A DNA stretch of 64,000 bases from Hymenobacter caeli (GTDB lineage: Bacteria > Bacteroidota > Bacteroidia > Cytophagales > Hymenobacteraceae). Each line of letters opens with the position of its first letter. The stretch's first letter is position 1. The DNA is taken from contig NZ_JABSNP010000009.1 in NCBI RefSeq assembly GCF_013294115.1, positions 62,001 to 126,000 of the forward strand, given 5' to 3'. The notes beneath the pieces were generated by a model. That model was not told the DNA's origin. It saw nothing but the letters and a program-made list of their open reading frames with translations, and did no database searches. A program made the translations under genes and the position numbers. This document shows positions 49,220 through 58,724 of the stretch, piece after piece.

Positions 49220-49267
49220 GGTTGCCCCGGGGGCCGTGATGCGAACAGTCACGGCCCCGGGGCAACC
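49220..49267. repeat. GC-rich hairpin between susD and GH5 genes
   Basis: GGTTGCCCCGGGGGCCGTGA pairs with TCACGGCCCCGGGGCAACC (one extra G on one side) around a nine-base loop. It sits in the 119-bp gap and may dampen read-through or stabilise the susCD message. No long U tract. Confidence 0.85.
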
Positions 49268-49312
49268 CATTTTGGGCGGAAATGGTGGAAAAGGAAAGGG
49301 AAAGAAAAAGGG

Positions 49313-51013
49313 TTACCAGCCGGGGTTTTGGGCGATGGTGGTATTCGACTGGGTTTCGGCTACTGGCAGCGGCAGCAGCAGGTTGCGCGGGGTACGGGTT
49401 TTCGTGATGTTTTGCAGGGTGATGCCGATTTTATTCATCACCGGCAGGAACACGCCCCAACGGATGAGGTCGTAGCGGCGGTTCGACTCCTCGTACATTT
49501 CCTGGTCGCGCTCCGCAAAAATGGCGCTCCGCAGCTGCAGCTGGCTCAGGCCCACCGGGTCGAGGAGCGGGTCCTGGGCGGTGGTCACGTTCTGGTTCGA
49601 GCGCCGCCGCACCTGCACGAAGTACTTACGGGCATCGGCGGTGTTGCCGTTCAGCTCGGTTTCGGCCTCGGCGTAGGTCAGCAGCACGTCGGCGTAGCGC
49701 AGCAGCGGGTAATTGATGGCGTCGGAGGTGCCGTCGGGGTTGTTGGGGGCGGCGGCCTTGCCCGGCACGTAGTACTTCAGAATCTGGGCCTTGTTGCTGT
49801 ACGAGGCCAGGGTGGTGTCGCCTTTTACCGGGACGGCCCCCGGCTTAGTGTTAATCTTCACGATGCGGTACTTGGCCGAGTCGGAGCGGGGGTAGAAGTA
49901 GTAGGCGGGCCCGGTGCCGTAGTCTTCAAACCAGAAGTGGGTAATGCCCTGCCGCACCCGGTCGTCGTTGGCGGTGAACGTGTTGTAGAAGTACGTGTCC
50001 ATCCACAGGTACTGCCGGCCGCCTAGGTCGGGCGAGGTGAAGTAGTTGCTCACGTAGTTGGTGTGCGTGAGGTTGCCGGAGAGCGTCTGGTTCATGAAGA
50101 TGTGCTCCACGAGGTTGTCGTTGGACTTCTTCCACAGGTCCATGTAGTTCGGGAACAGGCTGTACTTGCCGCTGGCAATGAGCTTGCCCGCCTCGTCCTT
50201 GGCCAGCTGGTAGTACGTCTTGCTGTCGAAACCCTCGTAGCCGGCCACCACGTCTTTGTCGTAAGTATAAAAACCGTTCTGGGGACCGGTGTGGGTCTGG
50301 GGGCCGCCCTGCACCGTGAGCTGCGCCCCTTTCAGCGAAGCCGAGCCGATGGTGGCGTACACTTTGGCCAGCAGGGCCTGCGCGGCCCCTTTGTTGGCGT
50401 GGCCCAGGGCCCCGGCCCCGGGCTCGTCCTGGTAGGGCATCAGGGTTTCGCCCTGCTGCAGGTCGTCGATGATTTGCTTGTACACGTCGGCCACGGCCGC
50501 CCGGGGCAGGTTGGTGTCGGTGATATCGGTGAGCGACGCCGTGCGCAAGGGCACCGGCCCGAACAGCCGCACCAGCACGAAGTAGCTGAAGGCCCGCAGG
50601 AAGTGCGCCTCGCCCAGGATGCGGTTCTTCCGAACCACGTCCATGTCGATGGCCGGCACCCGCTCCAGCACCGAGTTGGCGCGGGCAATGATGTTGTAGG
50701 GGCCCGTGAACATAATCGGGGTTTTGTAGTCGCCGAGGTAGTTGCCGGCCCCGATGTTGTTCATAGCGAAGGGCTGCCCGCTGGCGTGGTCGTCGTCCTC
50801 CGACAGCCACTCCCAGTAGGGCTTCGTGAACCAGTCGTAGGAGTTGAAGTCGGCGTACACGCCCGCGATGGCGGCCTCCGCGTCGTCGGCGGTTTTGTAC
50901 ACGTTTTCCGGGGCGTAAAAGTCGTAGGGCTTCTCGTCCAGCACACCTTTACAGCCGGTAGCCAGCAGCACCACGGAGGCAGCCCCGACTAATATCTTGG
51001 TAAGATTCTTCAT
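49313..51013 (-). CDS. susD: SusD/RagB-family surface glycan-binding lipoprotein
   Basis: 566 residues. Signal and lipobox: MKNLTKILVGAASVVLLATG, then Cys21. It has the SusD N-terminal domain (LDEKPYDFYAPENVYKTADDA), the TPR-like segments ILGEAHFLRAFSYFVLVRLFGPVPL, and the C-terminal YPLLRYADVLLTYAEAE and YDLIRWG blocks. As an outer-membrane lipoprotein it would lid the SusC transporter and bind the oligosaccharide, here probably a manno-oligosaccharide given the linked enzymes. It is 18 bp after susC. Confidence 0.95.
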   Translation of the reverse strand: MKNLTKILVGAASVVLLATGCKGVLDEKPYDFYAPENVYKTADDAEAAIAGVYADFNSYDWFTKPYWEWLSEDDDHASGQPFAMNNIGAGNYLGDYKTPIMFTGPYNIIARANSVLERVPAIDMDVVRKNRILGEAHFLRAFSYFVLVRLFGPVPLRTASLTDITDTNLPRAAVADVYKQIIDDLQQGETLMPYQDEPGAGALGHANKGAAQALLAKVYATIGSASLKGAQLTVQGGPQTHTGPQNGFYTYDKDVVAGYEGFDSKTYYQLAKDEAGKLIASGKYSLFPNYMDLWKKSNDNLVEHIFMNQTLSGNLTHTNYVSNYFTSPDLGGRQYLWMDTYFYNTFTANDDRVRQGITHFWFEDYGTGPAYYFYPRSDSAKYRIVKINTKPGAVPVKGDTTLASYSNKAQILKYYVPGKAAAPNNPDGTSDAINYPLLRYADVLLTYAEAETELNGNTADARKYFVQVRRRSNQNVTTAQDPLLDPVGLSQLQLRSAIFAERDQEMYEESNRRYDLIRWGVFLPVMNKIGITLQNITKTRTPRNLLLPLPVAETQSNTTIAQNPGW

Positions 51014-51031
51014 GATAAGGAGGTTAGCAGA

Positions 51032-54000
51032 TTAAAAGCCGACGTTGACACCGAGCGAGTAGCTGCGGGCGGTGGGGTAGTTGCCCAGGTCCACCCCGCG
51101 CCGCGACGGGTCCTGGCCGTAGGCGTTCACTTCCGGGTCGTAGCCCGAGTAGTTGGTGATGGTCACCAGGTTGGTGACGCTGGCGTACAGGCGGGCGCTG
51201 CGGATGCCGTACTGCTTGAAGTCGAACGTGTAGCCCAGGCTCACGTTCTTGAGGCGCACGTAGGAGCCGCTCTCCACGAAGCGGTTGCTGAACAGCAGGG
51301 GGTTGCCGTCGTCTTTGCCGGCCCGGCGCACGGTGGCGTTGGGGTTGTCGGGCGTCCAGCGGTTGTCGTAGGCCGACTGCGTAATGTTGCTTTGGCCCGA
51401 CGAGCCCAGGTCATCAAAGCCCCGCTTGGGGAAGTTGATGATGTCGTTGCCCACGCTGCCCTGGAAGAAGAAACCGGCGTCGAAGCTCTTGAAATTGAAG
51501 GTGTTGTTCACGCCCCACACGAATTTGGGGTTCACGTTGCCAATCACTTCGCGGTCGTTCTGGTCAATCACCCCGTCGCCGTTGAGGTCTTTGTAGCGCA
51601 CCTCGCCCACCAGGGCCAGGGCCGCGGCCCCGTCCAGCTTCGGGAAGGATTTCAGCACGTCGTCCGTGCTCTGAAAAATCCCGTCCTCCTGGTACCCGTA
51701 AATCCGCCCGATGGCTTTGCCGGCTTCCAGAATGAAGGGCCGCACGTCGTAGGAGATGTTGGGCGAGAAGTCCACCGTCTTGTTGGCGCCCAGCTCCACA
51801 ATCTGGTTGCGGTTGATGGAGATGTTGCCCGAGGGCGTCCACTTGAAGTCCTTGCCGTCCACGGCCCGCACGTTCAGGGCCACTTCCAGGCCGCGGTTCT
51901 GCACCTGGCCGGCGTTGATTTGCACCGAGCCGTAGCCGGTGTCGGGCGGCACCGTCAGGCCCTGAAGCAAGTTCTTGGTTTGCTTGTCGTACACGTCCAC
52001 CGTCAGGTTCAGGCGGCCTTTCAGCAGGCCGATGTCGATGCCGGCGTCGCTCTGGTAAGTGGTTTCCCAGGTCAGGTTGGGGCTGGGCAGCCCGCTTTGG
52101 TACACGCCGTTCACCAGCTGCCCGTTGAAGACGTAGCTCGCACTGCTCAACCGGGCCAGCGACTGGTAGGCCCCGATGGCTTGGTTGCCCGACGTGCCGT
52201 AGCTCAGGCGCAGCTTCAGGTCGCTGAACACATCCAGGTCGCTGATGAATTTCTCGTCTGCCACGCGCCAGGCGAAGGCGGCGGCCCCAAATTGCGAGTA
52301 TTTTTTGTTGAGGGCAAACTTGCTGCTGCCATCAATCCGGCCCGTAAGCGTGAACAGGTACTTGCCGGCGTAGTTGTAGTTGACGCGGCCCAGGTACGAG
52401 AGCAGCGTCGATTGGCCCCGGCCCGAATACGTGTCGCGCTTGGTGGCCGCGTTCAGGTTGTTATCCTGCAAGGCATCGTTCAGGAAGCTCGTGGCGTTCA
52501 CGCTCTCCGTGTTGTAGTCGCTCTTGGTGTAGGTGAAGCCGCCCACGGCCGTCAGGTCGCTCTTTTCGCCAAACTTGCGCGTGTAGGTGGCAATGTTTTC
52601 CGACGTCAGCTCGAACTGGTTAAAGCTCGACACCGTGGCCGTGCCCCCCAGGGCGTTGCCCTCGAAGGTGGTGCGCGGGTAGTACACGTTCCGGCCCGAG
52701 GTGTAGTAGTTCAGGCCCAGGCGGGTGCGCAGCTGCAAACCCGGAATAACGTTAAATACCAGTGAGTTAGAAGAAAAAATCGAATTCACCAGGTTCTGGT
52801 TCTTTACATCGTTGATGTAGGAAAGCGGGTTGGTGGTGGGCAGCTGGTCGGGGGGCGCGATGTACGTGCCGCCGTTGATGAGCTGCATGCCGCTGGGCGA
52901 CACGGTGGGCCCGAAGCGCAGGGCCGCGTAAATCACGCCCGGGTCGCCGCCGTTGAAGCTGGTCGCCGTTTTCACCAGCTTGTTAAGCGAGCGGCTCGCC
53001 TGGGTATTGGTTTCAAAGGTCAGCCACTTGGTCAGGTTCCGGGTGATGTTGATGCGCAAGTTGCCTTGCTCGAACGCCGAGTTGGTGATGATGCCCGCCT
53101 GCTTAACGTAGTTGGCCGAGATGGCAAAGCTGCCCTTGTCGGCACCACCGCCCGAGAACGTCACCGACGCCTCGTTGATCGGCGCTTTCTGGAAAATAAC
53201 GTCCTGCCAGTCCGTGCTGTGGCCAACGAAGTCCGACGGCACGGGGGTATGAAACCCCGTGCGCTGGTCGATGCGGCCCGAAAACGGTACGCCGAAGTTG
53301 CCGCCCAGGCTGTCGGTGTAATTCGTGCCCAGGTACTTGTCGTTGTAGAAGTTTTTCTCGTTCAAGTAGTTGGCGTAGGTTTCCGCGTCCAGCATTTTGT
53401 AGCGCTTGGCCACCTGGTCGAAACCCGAGCGGAACGACACATCCACCCGGTCGGCCCCGCTCTGGCCGCGTCGGGTGGTCACGATGACCACGCCGTTGGC
53501 CCCGCGCGAGCCGTAGATGGCCGTGGCCGAGGCGTCTTTCAGCACCTCGATGCTTTCGATGTCGGAAGGCCGCAGAAAGTTCAGCACGTTGGTGCTCAGC
53601 ACCGCGGCGTCGCTGCGGCTGGTGGCCCCGGAGGCCGTTTGCGACTCGTTGTTCACTTCCAGCGGTACACCGTCAATCACGTACAACGGCTGAGTGTTGC
53701 TGCCGAACGAGTTGACGCCCCGAATTTGCATGCTGATGCCCGAGCCCGGGGCCCCGTCGTTTTGCGACACCTGCACGCCGGCCACTTTGCCCTGCAAGCC
53801 GCGGTCGAACGAGAGGGGCGTGCCCACCAGCAGCTCGTCGCGCTTAATGGACGCCACCGAGCCGGTGAGGTCGCTCTTTTTCACGCTGCCGTAGCCCACC
53901 ACTACCACGTCGTTCAGGCTCTGCCCGTCCGAGCGCAGCACCACGTCCACCTGGGTGCGGTCGCCGAGGGTGATTTCCTGCGGCGACATGCCCACAAAGT

Positions 54001-54223
54001 TCACAATCAGCGCGTCGCTGCCCTTGGGCACCGAAAGGCTGAACTTGCCCGCCGCATCCACGGTGGTGCCCAGCTGCGTGTTCTTTACCCGCACGCCGGC
54101 CCCAATCAGCGGGTCGCCTTTTGTGTCGAGCACCGTTCCTTGCACCACCCGTTGCTGAGCCGCCGCCGGTAGGGCCGTCAGCAACGCAAACAGGGCGAGC
54201 ACCGAGAGTAAAATCGTTCTCAT
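51032..54223 (-). CDS. susC: SusC/RagA-family TonB-linked outer membrane transporter
   Basis: 1063 residues with a signal peptide (MRTILLSVLALFALLTALPA). A carboxypeptidase-D-like domain follows (VVQGTVLDTKGDPLIGAGVR). The TonB box/plug region has LNDVVVVGYGSVKKSDLTGS, VAGVQVSQNDGAPGSGISMQ and LYVIDGVPL. A large 22-strand-type barrel ends in RSYSLGVNVGF. It imports oligosaccharides with SusD and is energised by TonB. It is the first gene of the leftward mannan operon, starts across a 250-bp AT-rich regulatory region from the AraC gene, and is followed 18 bp later by susD. Confidence 0.97.
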   Translation of the reverse strand: MRTILLSVLALFALLTALPAAAQQRVVQGTVLDTKGDPLIGAGVRVKNTQLGTTVDAAGKFSLSVPKGSDALIVNFVGMSPQEITLGDRTQVDVVLRSDGQSLNDVVVVGYGSVKKSDLTGSVASIKRDELLVGTPLSFDRGLQGKVAGVQVSQNDGAPGSGISMQIRGVNSFGSNTQPLYVIDGVPLEVNNESQTASGATSRSDAAVLSTNVLNFLRPSDIESIEVLKDASATAIYGSRGANGVVIVTTRRGQSGADRVDVSFRSGFDQVAKRYKMLDAETYANYLNEKNFYNDKYLGTNYTDSLGGNFGVPFSGRIDQRTGFHTPVPSDFVGHSTDWQDVIFQKAPINEASVTFSGGGADKGSFAISANYVKQAGIITNSAFEQGNLRINITRNLTKWLTFETNTQASRSLNKLVKTATSFNGGDPGVIYAALRFGPTVSPSGMQLINGGTYIAPPDQLPTTNPLSYINDVKNQNLVNSIFSSNSLVFNVIPGLQLRTRLGLNYYTSGRNVYYPRTTFEGNALGGTATVSSFNQFELTSENIATYTRKFGEKSDLTAVGGFTYTKSDYNTESVNATSFLNDALQDNNLNAATKRDTYSGRGQSTLLSYLGRVNYNYAGKYLFTLTGRIDGSSKFALNKKYSQFGAAAFAWRVADEKFISDLDVFSDLKLRLSYGTSGNQAIGAYQSLARLSSASYVFNGQLVNGVYQSGLPSPNLTWETTYQSDAGIDIGLLKGRLNLTVDVYDKQTKNLLQGLTVPPDTGYGSVQINAGQVQNRGLEVALNVRAVDGKDFKWTPSGNISINRNQIVELGANKTVDFSPNISYDVRPFILEAGKAIGRIYGYQEDGIFQSTDDVLKSFPKLDGAAALALVGEVRYKDLNGDGVIDQNDREVIGNVNPKFVWGVNNTFNFKSFDAGFFFQGSVGNDIINFPKRGFDDLGSSGQSNITQSAYDNRWTPDNPNATVRRAGKDDGNPLLFSNRFVESGSYVRLKNVSLGYTFDFKQYGIRSARLYASVTNLVTITNYSGYDPEVNAYGQDPSRRGVDLGNYPTARSYSLGVNVGF

Positions 54224-54473
54224 ATGTTGTCAATTTGGTGAAAAGTAAGTGAAACAAAGGTCTCGCAATCGATAGGCAATTAATAATACTATTATGCCAA
54301 TTGCTTGTATGGTATTATCGTGCTATACTGGTGGCAATGCGATAACAATGGACTGAAGCTCTTAATAGCGAAAAATGTCGTAATTTGCACCCGCTTGCAA
54401 TGGATTGCACAGTGATATCTTTCTGACGCGGGGACTATACTTTTATTGAAGGACACCTTCTTTTTTTCTACCT
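54224..54473. promoter_or_regulatory. Divergent susC/araC regulatory region
   Basis: 250 bp, AT-rich against GC-rich flanks. It contains GCAATGGATTGC at 54397-54408 (GCAA-N4-TTGC), TAATTTGC at 54381-54388 as a weak -7, and several near-dyads (AATACTATTATGCC, GGTATTATCG). A similar GCAA-N4-TTGC site lies at 62428-62439 upstream of the CBM gene, so it may bind the local regulator. Exact promoters were not resolved. Confidence 0.55.
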
Positions 54474-55349
54474 ATGAAGCCCGATATCATGCGTGAAATC
54501 ACCCCGCTTACCCAAAGCGACTGCTTCACGCTGTTTTCCCGCGTCAAGAAGAAGTTCGATTTCCCGCTGCACTACCACGAGGAGTACGAGTTGAACCTCA
54601 TCGTGAACGCCAAGGGGGCCAAGCGCATCGTGGGCGACCACATCGAGGCCATCGACGAGCTGGAGCTGGTGCTGGTGGGCCCCAACCTGTACCACGCCTG
54701 GTTCACGCACAAGTGCGAAAGCGAGGAAATCCGGGAGCTGACCATCCAGTTTCACAAAGACCTGTTCGAAGACCGGTTCCTGCGCAAGAACCAGCTCAGC
54801 TTCATCAAAACGATGTTTGAGAAGGCCCAGCGGGGCATCCTGTTCTCGTCCGATACCGTCGAGCGGCTCAAGCCCCGCATCCTGGCGCTGGGACAAAAAA
54901 ACGGGTTCGACTCGGTGCTGGAGCTGCTCTCCATTTTGCACGATTTGTCCACCTCGCGCAACATCCGCACGCTGTCCGATTCCAGCTCCAACCACGAGCA
55001 GCTCAACTACAACAGCCGCCGCATCGAGAAGGTGTTTGAGTACATGAACGCCCACTACAGCCGCGCCATCACCCTCACCGAAGTGGCCAAGGTAGCCAAC
55101 ATGCCCGAGGCCTCGTTCAGCCGCTTCATCAAGAAGCGCATCGGCAACACGTTCATCGACAGCCTGAACGAAATACGGCTGGGCCACGCCACGCGCATGC
55201 TCATCGAAACCACCCACAACGTGGCCGAAGTGGCCTACAAGTGCGGCTTCAACAACATCTCCAATTTCAACCGCACCTTCAAAAAAAAGAAAGGCTGCAC
55301 GCCCAAGGAGTTTCGCGGCAACTTCTCGGGCACCCGCATCTTCATCTAG
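54474..55349 (+). CDS. AraC-family transcriptional regulator of the mannan locus
   Basis: 291 residues. An N-terminal cupin-type sensor (FDFPLHYHEEYELNLIVNA) and a C-terminal double helix-turn-helix (IEKVFEYMNAHYSRAITLTE, VAKVANMPEASFSRFIKKR, VAEVAYKCGFNNISNFNRTF) are clear. This is a cytoplasmic ligand-responsive activator, unlike the hybrid two-component sensors that control many Bacteroidota glycan loci. It is divergent from susC across the 250-bp region and so is likely the local switch; the inducer is presumably mannose, mannobiose or a similar product (inference). The start at 54474 is chosen; ATG at 54489 is possible. Confidence 0.93.
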   Translation: MKPDIMREITPLTQSDCFTLFSRVKKKFDFPLHYHEEYELNLIVNAKGAKRIVGDHIEAIDELELVLVGPNLYHAWFTHKCESEEIRELTIQFHKDLFEDRFLRKNQLSFIKTMFEKAQRGILFSSDTVERLKPRILALGQKNGFDSVLELLSILHDLSTSRNIRTLSDSSSNHEQLNYNSRRIEKVFEYMNAHYSRAITLTEVAKVANMPEASFSRFIKKRIGNTFIDSLNEIRLGHATRMLIETTHNVAEVAYKCGFNNISNFNRTFKKKKGCTPKEFRGNFSGTRIFI

Positions 55350-55391
55350 CGACGGGCGGCCCGGCTGGTGGCGGGGCCCCGGGGCCGGCCG

Positions 55392-56468
55392 CTACCAGTG
55401 CATAGTTTGCTTGAGGAAGGCAGTAAGCTCCTGGGCAATGAGCTGGTGCTCGGCCAGGTCGGGGTGGGTGCCGCAGCCGCTGCTGAAGCGGCGCGAAAAA
55501 AAGTACTTGTGCACCCCGGCGTCGCCGCCCGCGTTGGCGGCGGCCACCACGCCGGTGAGGTAGCGGTGCAGCACGGCCGTGAGCACGGCGTCGGCCATAG
55601 GGCTGCTCAGGCACACGAGGTGGGCCGCCGGGTAGGCCGCCCGCACGGTTTTCAGGAACGCCAGGTAGCGGCCGCAAAACGCTACGGAGTCCTGCACGCC
55701 GTCGTTTTGGCCCAGGCAGATGGTTACCACGTCGGGCTGGTAGCGGCGGAAGTCCCAGGCGGGGCTGGCCTTGTCGCCCGGGTTCAGGCGGTCGAACACC
55801 TCGGGCATGACCGTCTTCATGTCGCAGCAGCTGTGCATCAGGCCGATGCCCGACACGGCCGTGAGCTGCCACTCGGCCCCCAGGGCCCGGGCCGTGCGGG
55901 GGCCGTAGGCCTGGTAGGCGTTGTGCTGGTCGTACCACTTGCCCTGGCCGCAGGGCGCCACCGACAAGTCGCTGCCCGTGCCGCAGGTGATGGAGTTGCC
56001 GATGCACTCGAGGCGGCGCGTGGGCCGGGGCGGGGGCGGCAGCAGCCGGGCGCAGCGCAGGCCCACCAGCTCCAGGTAGCCCTGGCCGGTTTCGGTGGCC
56101 TTGCACAGCACCAGGGTGTGGGGGCCGGCGGCCAGGCCCGCCACGCGCAGCGTGTCGGTGCGGCCGGCCAGGCGCTGGCGGGTGGCCACGCCGTCCACGG
56201 CCAGCACCACGTAGTTGTGGTCGGTGCCGTAGCGCAGCTCGTCATGCACCACCACCGCGCACGAGGGGCCCCGAAACCGCGCCGTGACGTACACGCCCGG
56301 GGCCCAGAAGCGGGGCTTTTTGGCGTCCGAAAAATCGATGCGCCCGGTGTATTGCAGGCGCTTGTCGTCGGCAAAAAAGAAGGCGGTTTTGGGCGGTTTG
56401 GCGGCGGCAGGCCCCGCCGATACCAGCGTGTTGGCCAGCACCAGCGCCAGGATAGTGATAAATCTCAT
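55392..56468 (-). CDS. SGNH/GDSL hydrolase with CE2-like N-terminal domain
   Basis: 358 residues from the ATG at 56468 with a signal peptide (MRFITILALVLANTLVSAG). An N-terminal beta sandwich (FADDKRLQYTGRIDFSDAKK, FRGPSCAVVVHDE) precedes an SGNH esterase. It has the block I serine in LECIGNSITCGTGSD, the glycine/asparagine block in CLGQNDGVQDS, and the His/Asp block CGTHPDLAEHQ. This layout fits CE2-type carbohydrate acetyl esterases. It would deacetylate acetylated mannan at the surface or in the periplasm (inference from location). A longer frame upstream is discounted. It is the last leftward gene of the block starting with the sialate-esterase-type gene and is convergent with araC. Confidence 0.85.
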   Translation of the reverse strand: MRFITILALVLANTLVSAGPAAAKPPKTAFFFADDKRLQYTGRIDFSDAKKPRFWAPGVYVTARFRGPSCAVVVHDELRYGTDHNYVVLAVDGVATRQRLAGRTDTLRVAGLAAGPHTLVLCKATETGQGYLELVGLRCARLLPPPPRPTRRLECIGNSITCGTGSDLSVAPCGQGKWYDQHNAYQAYGPRTARALGAEWQLTAVSGIGLMHSCCDMKTVMPEVFDRLNPGDKASPAWDFRRYQPDVVTICLGQNDGVQDSVAFCGRYLAFLKTVRAAYPAAHLVCLSSPMADAVLTAVLHRYLTGVVAAANAGGDAGVHKYFFSRRFSSGCGTHPDLAEHQLIAQELTAFLKQTMHW

Positions 56469-56546
56469 GCTTGGGGAAATAAAGGGCCAATGCAGCCGCG
56501 GGAGCTTGTTTTTCTGCCGGCTCCGAAGGGGAGGAAGCGTAATAAT

Positions 56547-56568
56547 GCGGCCACCGGCCAGTGGCCGC
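56547..56568. repeat. Hairpin between two esterase genes
   Basis: GCGGCCAC pairs with GTGGCCGC around a six-base loop, four bases from the sialate-esterase-type gene's stop, in the 104-bp gap before the SGNH gene. Confidence 0.7.
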
Positions 56569-56572
56569 CGCG

Positions 56573-58573
56573 CTATTTCCGCCCCGCCGTGACGCCCGGC
56601 CACGTATCGGTGCGAAACGGGACGGTGGGCAGGCCTTCCCGGTTGTAGAGGTTGCCGTCGGGGTTGGTGGCCCAATCGTAGCGCACGGCCACGGGGGCGG
56701 GCACCTCGGCGGAGCTCACCACCACGTCGTCGCCCTGCACCTGGGCCGTGGCCCAGTAAAATTTGTGGTCGGCCCCGGCCACGGCAAAGCCCCTGAGGGG
56801 CCCGTCCGGAGCCCGCAGGCCGGAGCCGTGGTGGTCGAACCGCAGGCGCACGGCCGGGCCTGCCACGGCCATGCCGGCGTAGGTGGGACCGCTGGCCACC
56901 ACGCCGGGGTCGGCGTAGGCCACGCGGCGGGCGGCCAGGGCCAGGCGGCGGCCCACTTCCTGCTTGTTGTGGGGGTGGATGTCGGCGGGGTCGCCGAGGT
57001 CGATGGCCGTGGCCATGCCGGTGCGGGGCAGGGCCAGGGCCCCGGCCTGGGCTTCGCGCAGCTCGGCCCAGTCCGACTCGGCGGGCTGGGGCAGCGCCGG
57101 GTTGAAGTTGGCCAGCTGCACGAACAGGAACGGAAACTCGTAGCCCCAGTGCGCCCGCCAGTCCGCGATGAGGGCCGGGAAGAGGGTGCGGTACTGCTCG
57201 GCCCGCTCGGCGTTGGTTTCGCCCTGGTACCAGATAACCCCCTTGATGGCCAGGGGCTGCATAGGGGCAATCATGCCGTTGTAGAGGGCCGTGGGGGCCA
57301 TTTGGGCCCCGCCGGGTACCGGCGGCCGGGGCACGTCGGCCGGGGCGATGCCCGGCCGGTACTGCCAGGCCCCGGCCAGCGCCAGGCTGCGGGCCGCGGT
57401 GGTGAGCACCAGGTCGGCCGGGGCCCCCACGAAGCCGCCCGGGCCGCTCGCGTCCACCACGCGCACGGCGATGACGTTGCGGCCCGGGTGCACCAGCGCG
57501 GCGGGTACGTCGTAGGCGCGGGGCGTGCCGGCCCCGCCGGTGCCGCCCACCTTCACGCCGTTGAACCAGGTGCTGTCGGCGTCGGCGATGCGGCCCAGGG
57601 CCAGGGTGAGGGAGCGGGCGGCATCGGCGGCGGTCAGCTCAATCTCCTTGCGGAACCACACCACGCCGTCGTAGCCGGCCAGGGCCGGGCTGGCCTCCCA
57701 GGCCCCGGGCACGGCCAGGGTGGCCCAGGCCCGGGCATCGAAATCGGGTGCGGCCCAGGTTTTGCCGCCGGGCAAGTACCCTTGGTCGCGCGTGTTAATG
57801 GACTGCTGAAAGGCTTTTTGCTGGGTCTGGAAGGCGCGTTGGTCGTCGGCCAAGCTAGTGGTGCGCTGACTGAACGCCGCCACCTTTGCCCCGAACTCGG
57901 GAAAGGCCCGCAGGCCCTCGGCGCTCACCCAGGCCTCGGCCGGGGTGCCGCCCCAGCTGTCGGCAATCAGGCCCATGGGCACCCGGTACTGCTGGTACAG
58001 GTCGCGCCCAAAAAAGTAGGCCACGGCCGAGAACTCGGCAATCGTGGCCGGGCTGCACACCTGCCAGCCGTTGGCCGGCGCTTCGGCCTGCGGGCGGTAG
58101 GCCGCGGTCTGATTCACGGTGAACAGCCGGAGGTTGGGCCAGTTGGCGGCCGCGATTTCCTGGTCGGCGTTCTGCACGGGCTGGTAGCCGCCGCGGTTCG
58201 GGTCCTTCACCTTGAACTGCATGTTCGACTGCCCCGAGGCCAGCCACACGTCGCCCACCAGCACGTCGGTCAGCTCGATGGTGTTCTGGCCCCGCACGGT
58301 GAGGGTGTAGGGGCCCCCGGCGGGCTGGGGCGGCAGCGTGGCTTGCCAGCGGCCGTCGGGGCCGCCGGGCACGGCCGGGTAGGTTTTGCCCCGGAACGTG
58401 ACGCTCACCTGCTCGCCCGGCGCGGCCCAGCCCCAGAGCGGCAGCTTCGCGTCGCGCTGCAACACCATGTGGGAGCCCACCAGCGCGGGCAGGCGCACGG
58501 CGGCGCGGGCCGCGGGGGAGGCCCCCAGGGCGAGGAGCAGGGCGGGTAGTAGCAACGAACGGCGGGTGGGCAT
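56573..58573 (-). CDS. Sialate O-acetylesterase-type carbohydrate esterase (SASA domain)
   Basis: 666 residues with a signal peptide (MPTRRSLLLPALLLALGASP). Early beta domain: LVGSHMVLQRDAKLPLWGWA. The SASA hydrolase part has LASGQSNMQFKVKD (serine, near 118), LIADSWGGTPAEAWVS, IKGVIWYQGETNAERAEQY and a terminal DPADIHPHNKQEVGRRLA (Asp/His). A galactose-binding-like beta domain is inserted (WFRKEIELTAADAARS). The domain is widespread in plant-glycan loci, where it removes O-acetyl groups; acetyl-mannan is the likely target here. It starts 151 bp from the divergent GH43-like gene. Confidence 0.88.
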   Translation of the reverse strand: MPTRRSLLLPALLLALGASPAARAAVRLPALVGSHMVLQRDAKLPLWGWAAPGEQVSVTFRGKTYPAVPGGPDGRWQATLPPQPAGGPYTLTVRGQNTIELTDVLVGDVWLASGQSNMQFKVKDPNRGGYQPVQNADQEIAAANWPNLRLFTVNQTAAYRPQAEAPANGWQVCSPATIAEFSAVAYFFGRDLYQQYRVPMGLIADSWGGTPAEAWVSAEGLRAFPEFGAKVAAFSQRTTSLADDQRAFQTQQKAFQQSINTRDQGYLPGGKTWAAPDFDARAWATLAVPGAWEASPALAGYDGVVWFRKEIELTAADAARSLTLALGRIADADSTWFNGVKVGGTGGAGTPRAYDVPAALVHPGRNVIAVRVVDASGPGGFVGAPADLVLTTAARSLALAGAWQYRPGIAPADVPRPPVPGGAQMAPTALYNGMIAPMQPLAIKGVIWYQGETNAERAEQYRTLFPALIADWRAHWGYEFPFLFVQLANFNPALPQPAESDWAELREAQAGALALPRTGMATAIDLGDPADIHPHNKQEVGRRLALAARRVAYADPGVVASGPTYAGMAVAGPAVRLRFDHHGSGLRAPDGPLRGFAVAGADHKFYWATAQVQGDDVVVSSAEVPAPVAVRYDWATNPDGNLYNREGLPTVPFRTDTWPGVTAGRK

Positions 58574-58724
58574 GGCGGGCGGGAAAGAGGGCGGGAGGAC
58601 GGGGCGAAGGTCGCCCCGCAGATGAGAATAATCCTGGTACCTTTTTGACGAAAACGTGTACGGAGCGCCCGTCGCCGGCTCGTTGGCCGGGGCTGTGCCC
58701 CACAGAAATTACTTTAACCGCCCC

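Noticed and set aside
56561..58549. 662-codon open frame opposite the SASA-type esterase
   Set aside because: It covers the same bases as a protein with a signal peptide and esterase motifs; its own translation is Gly/His/Arg-rich without motifs.
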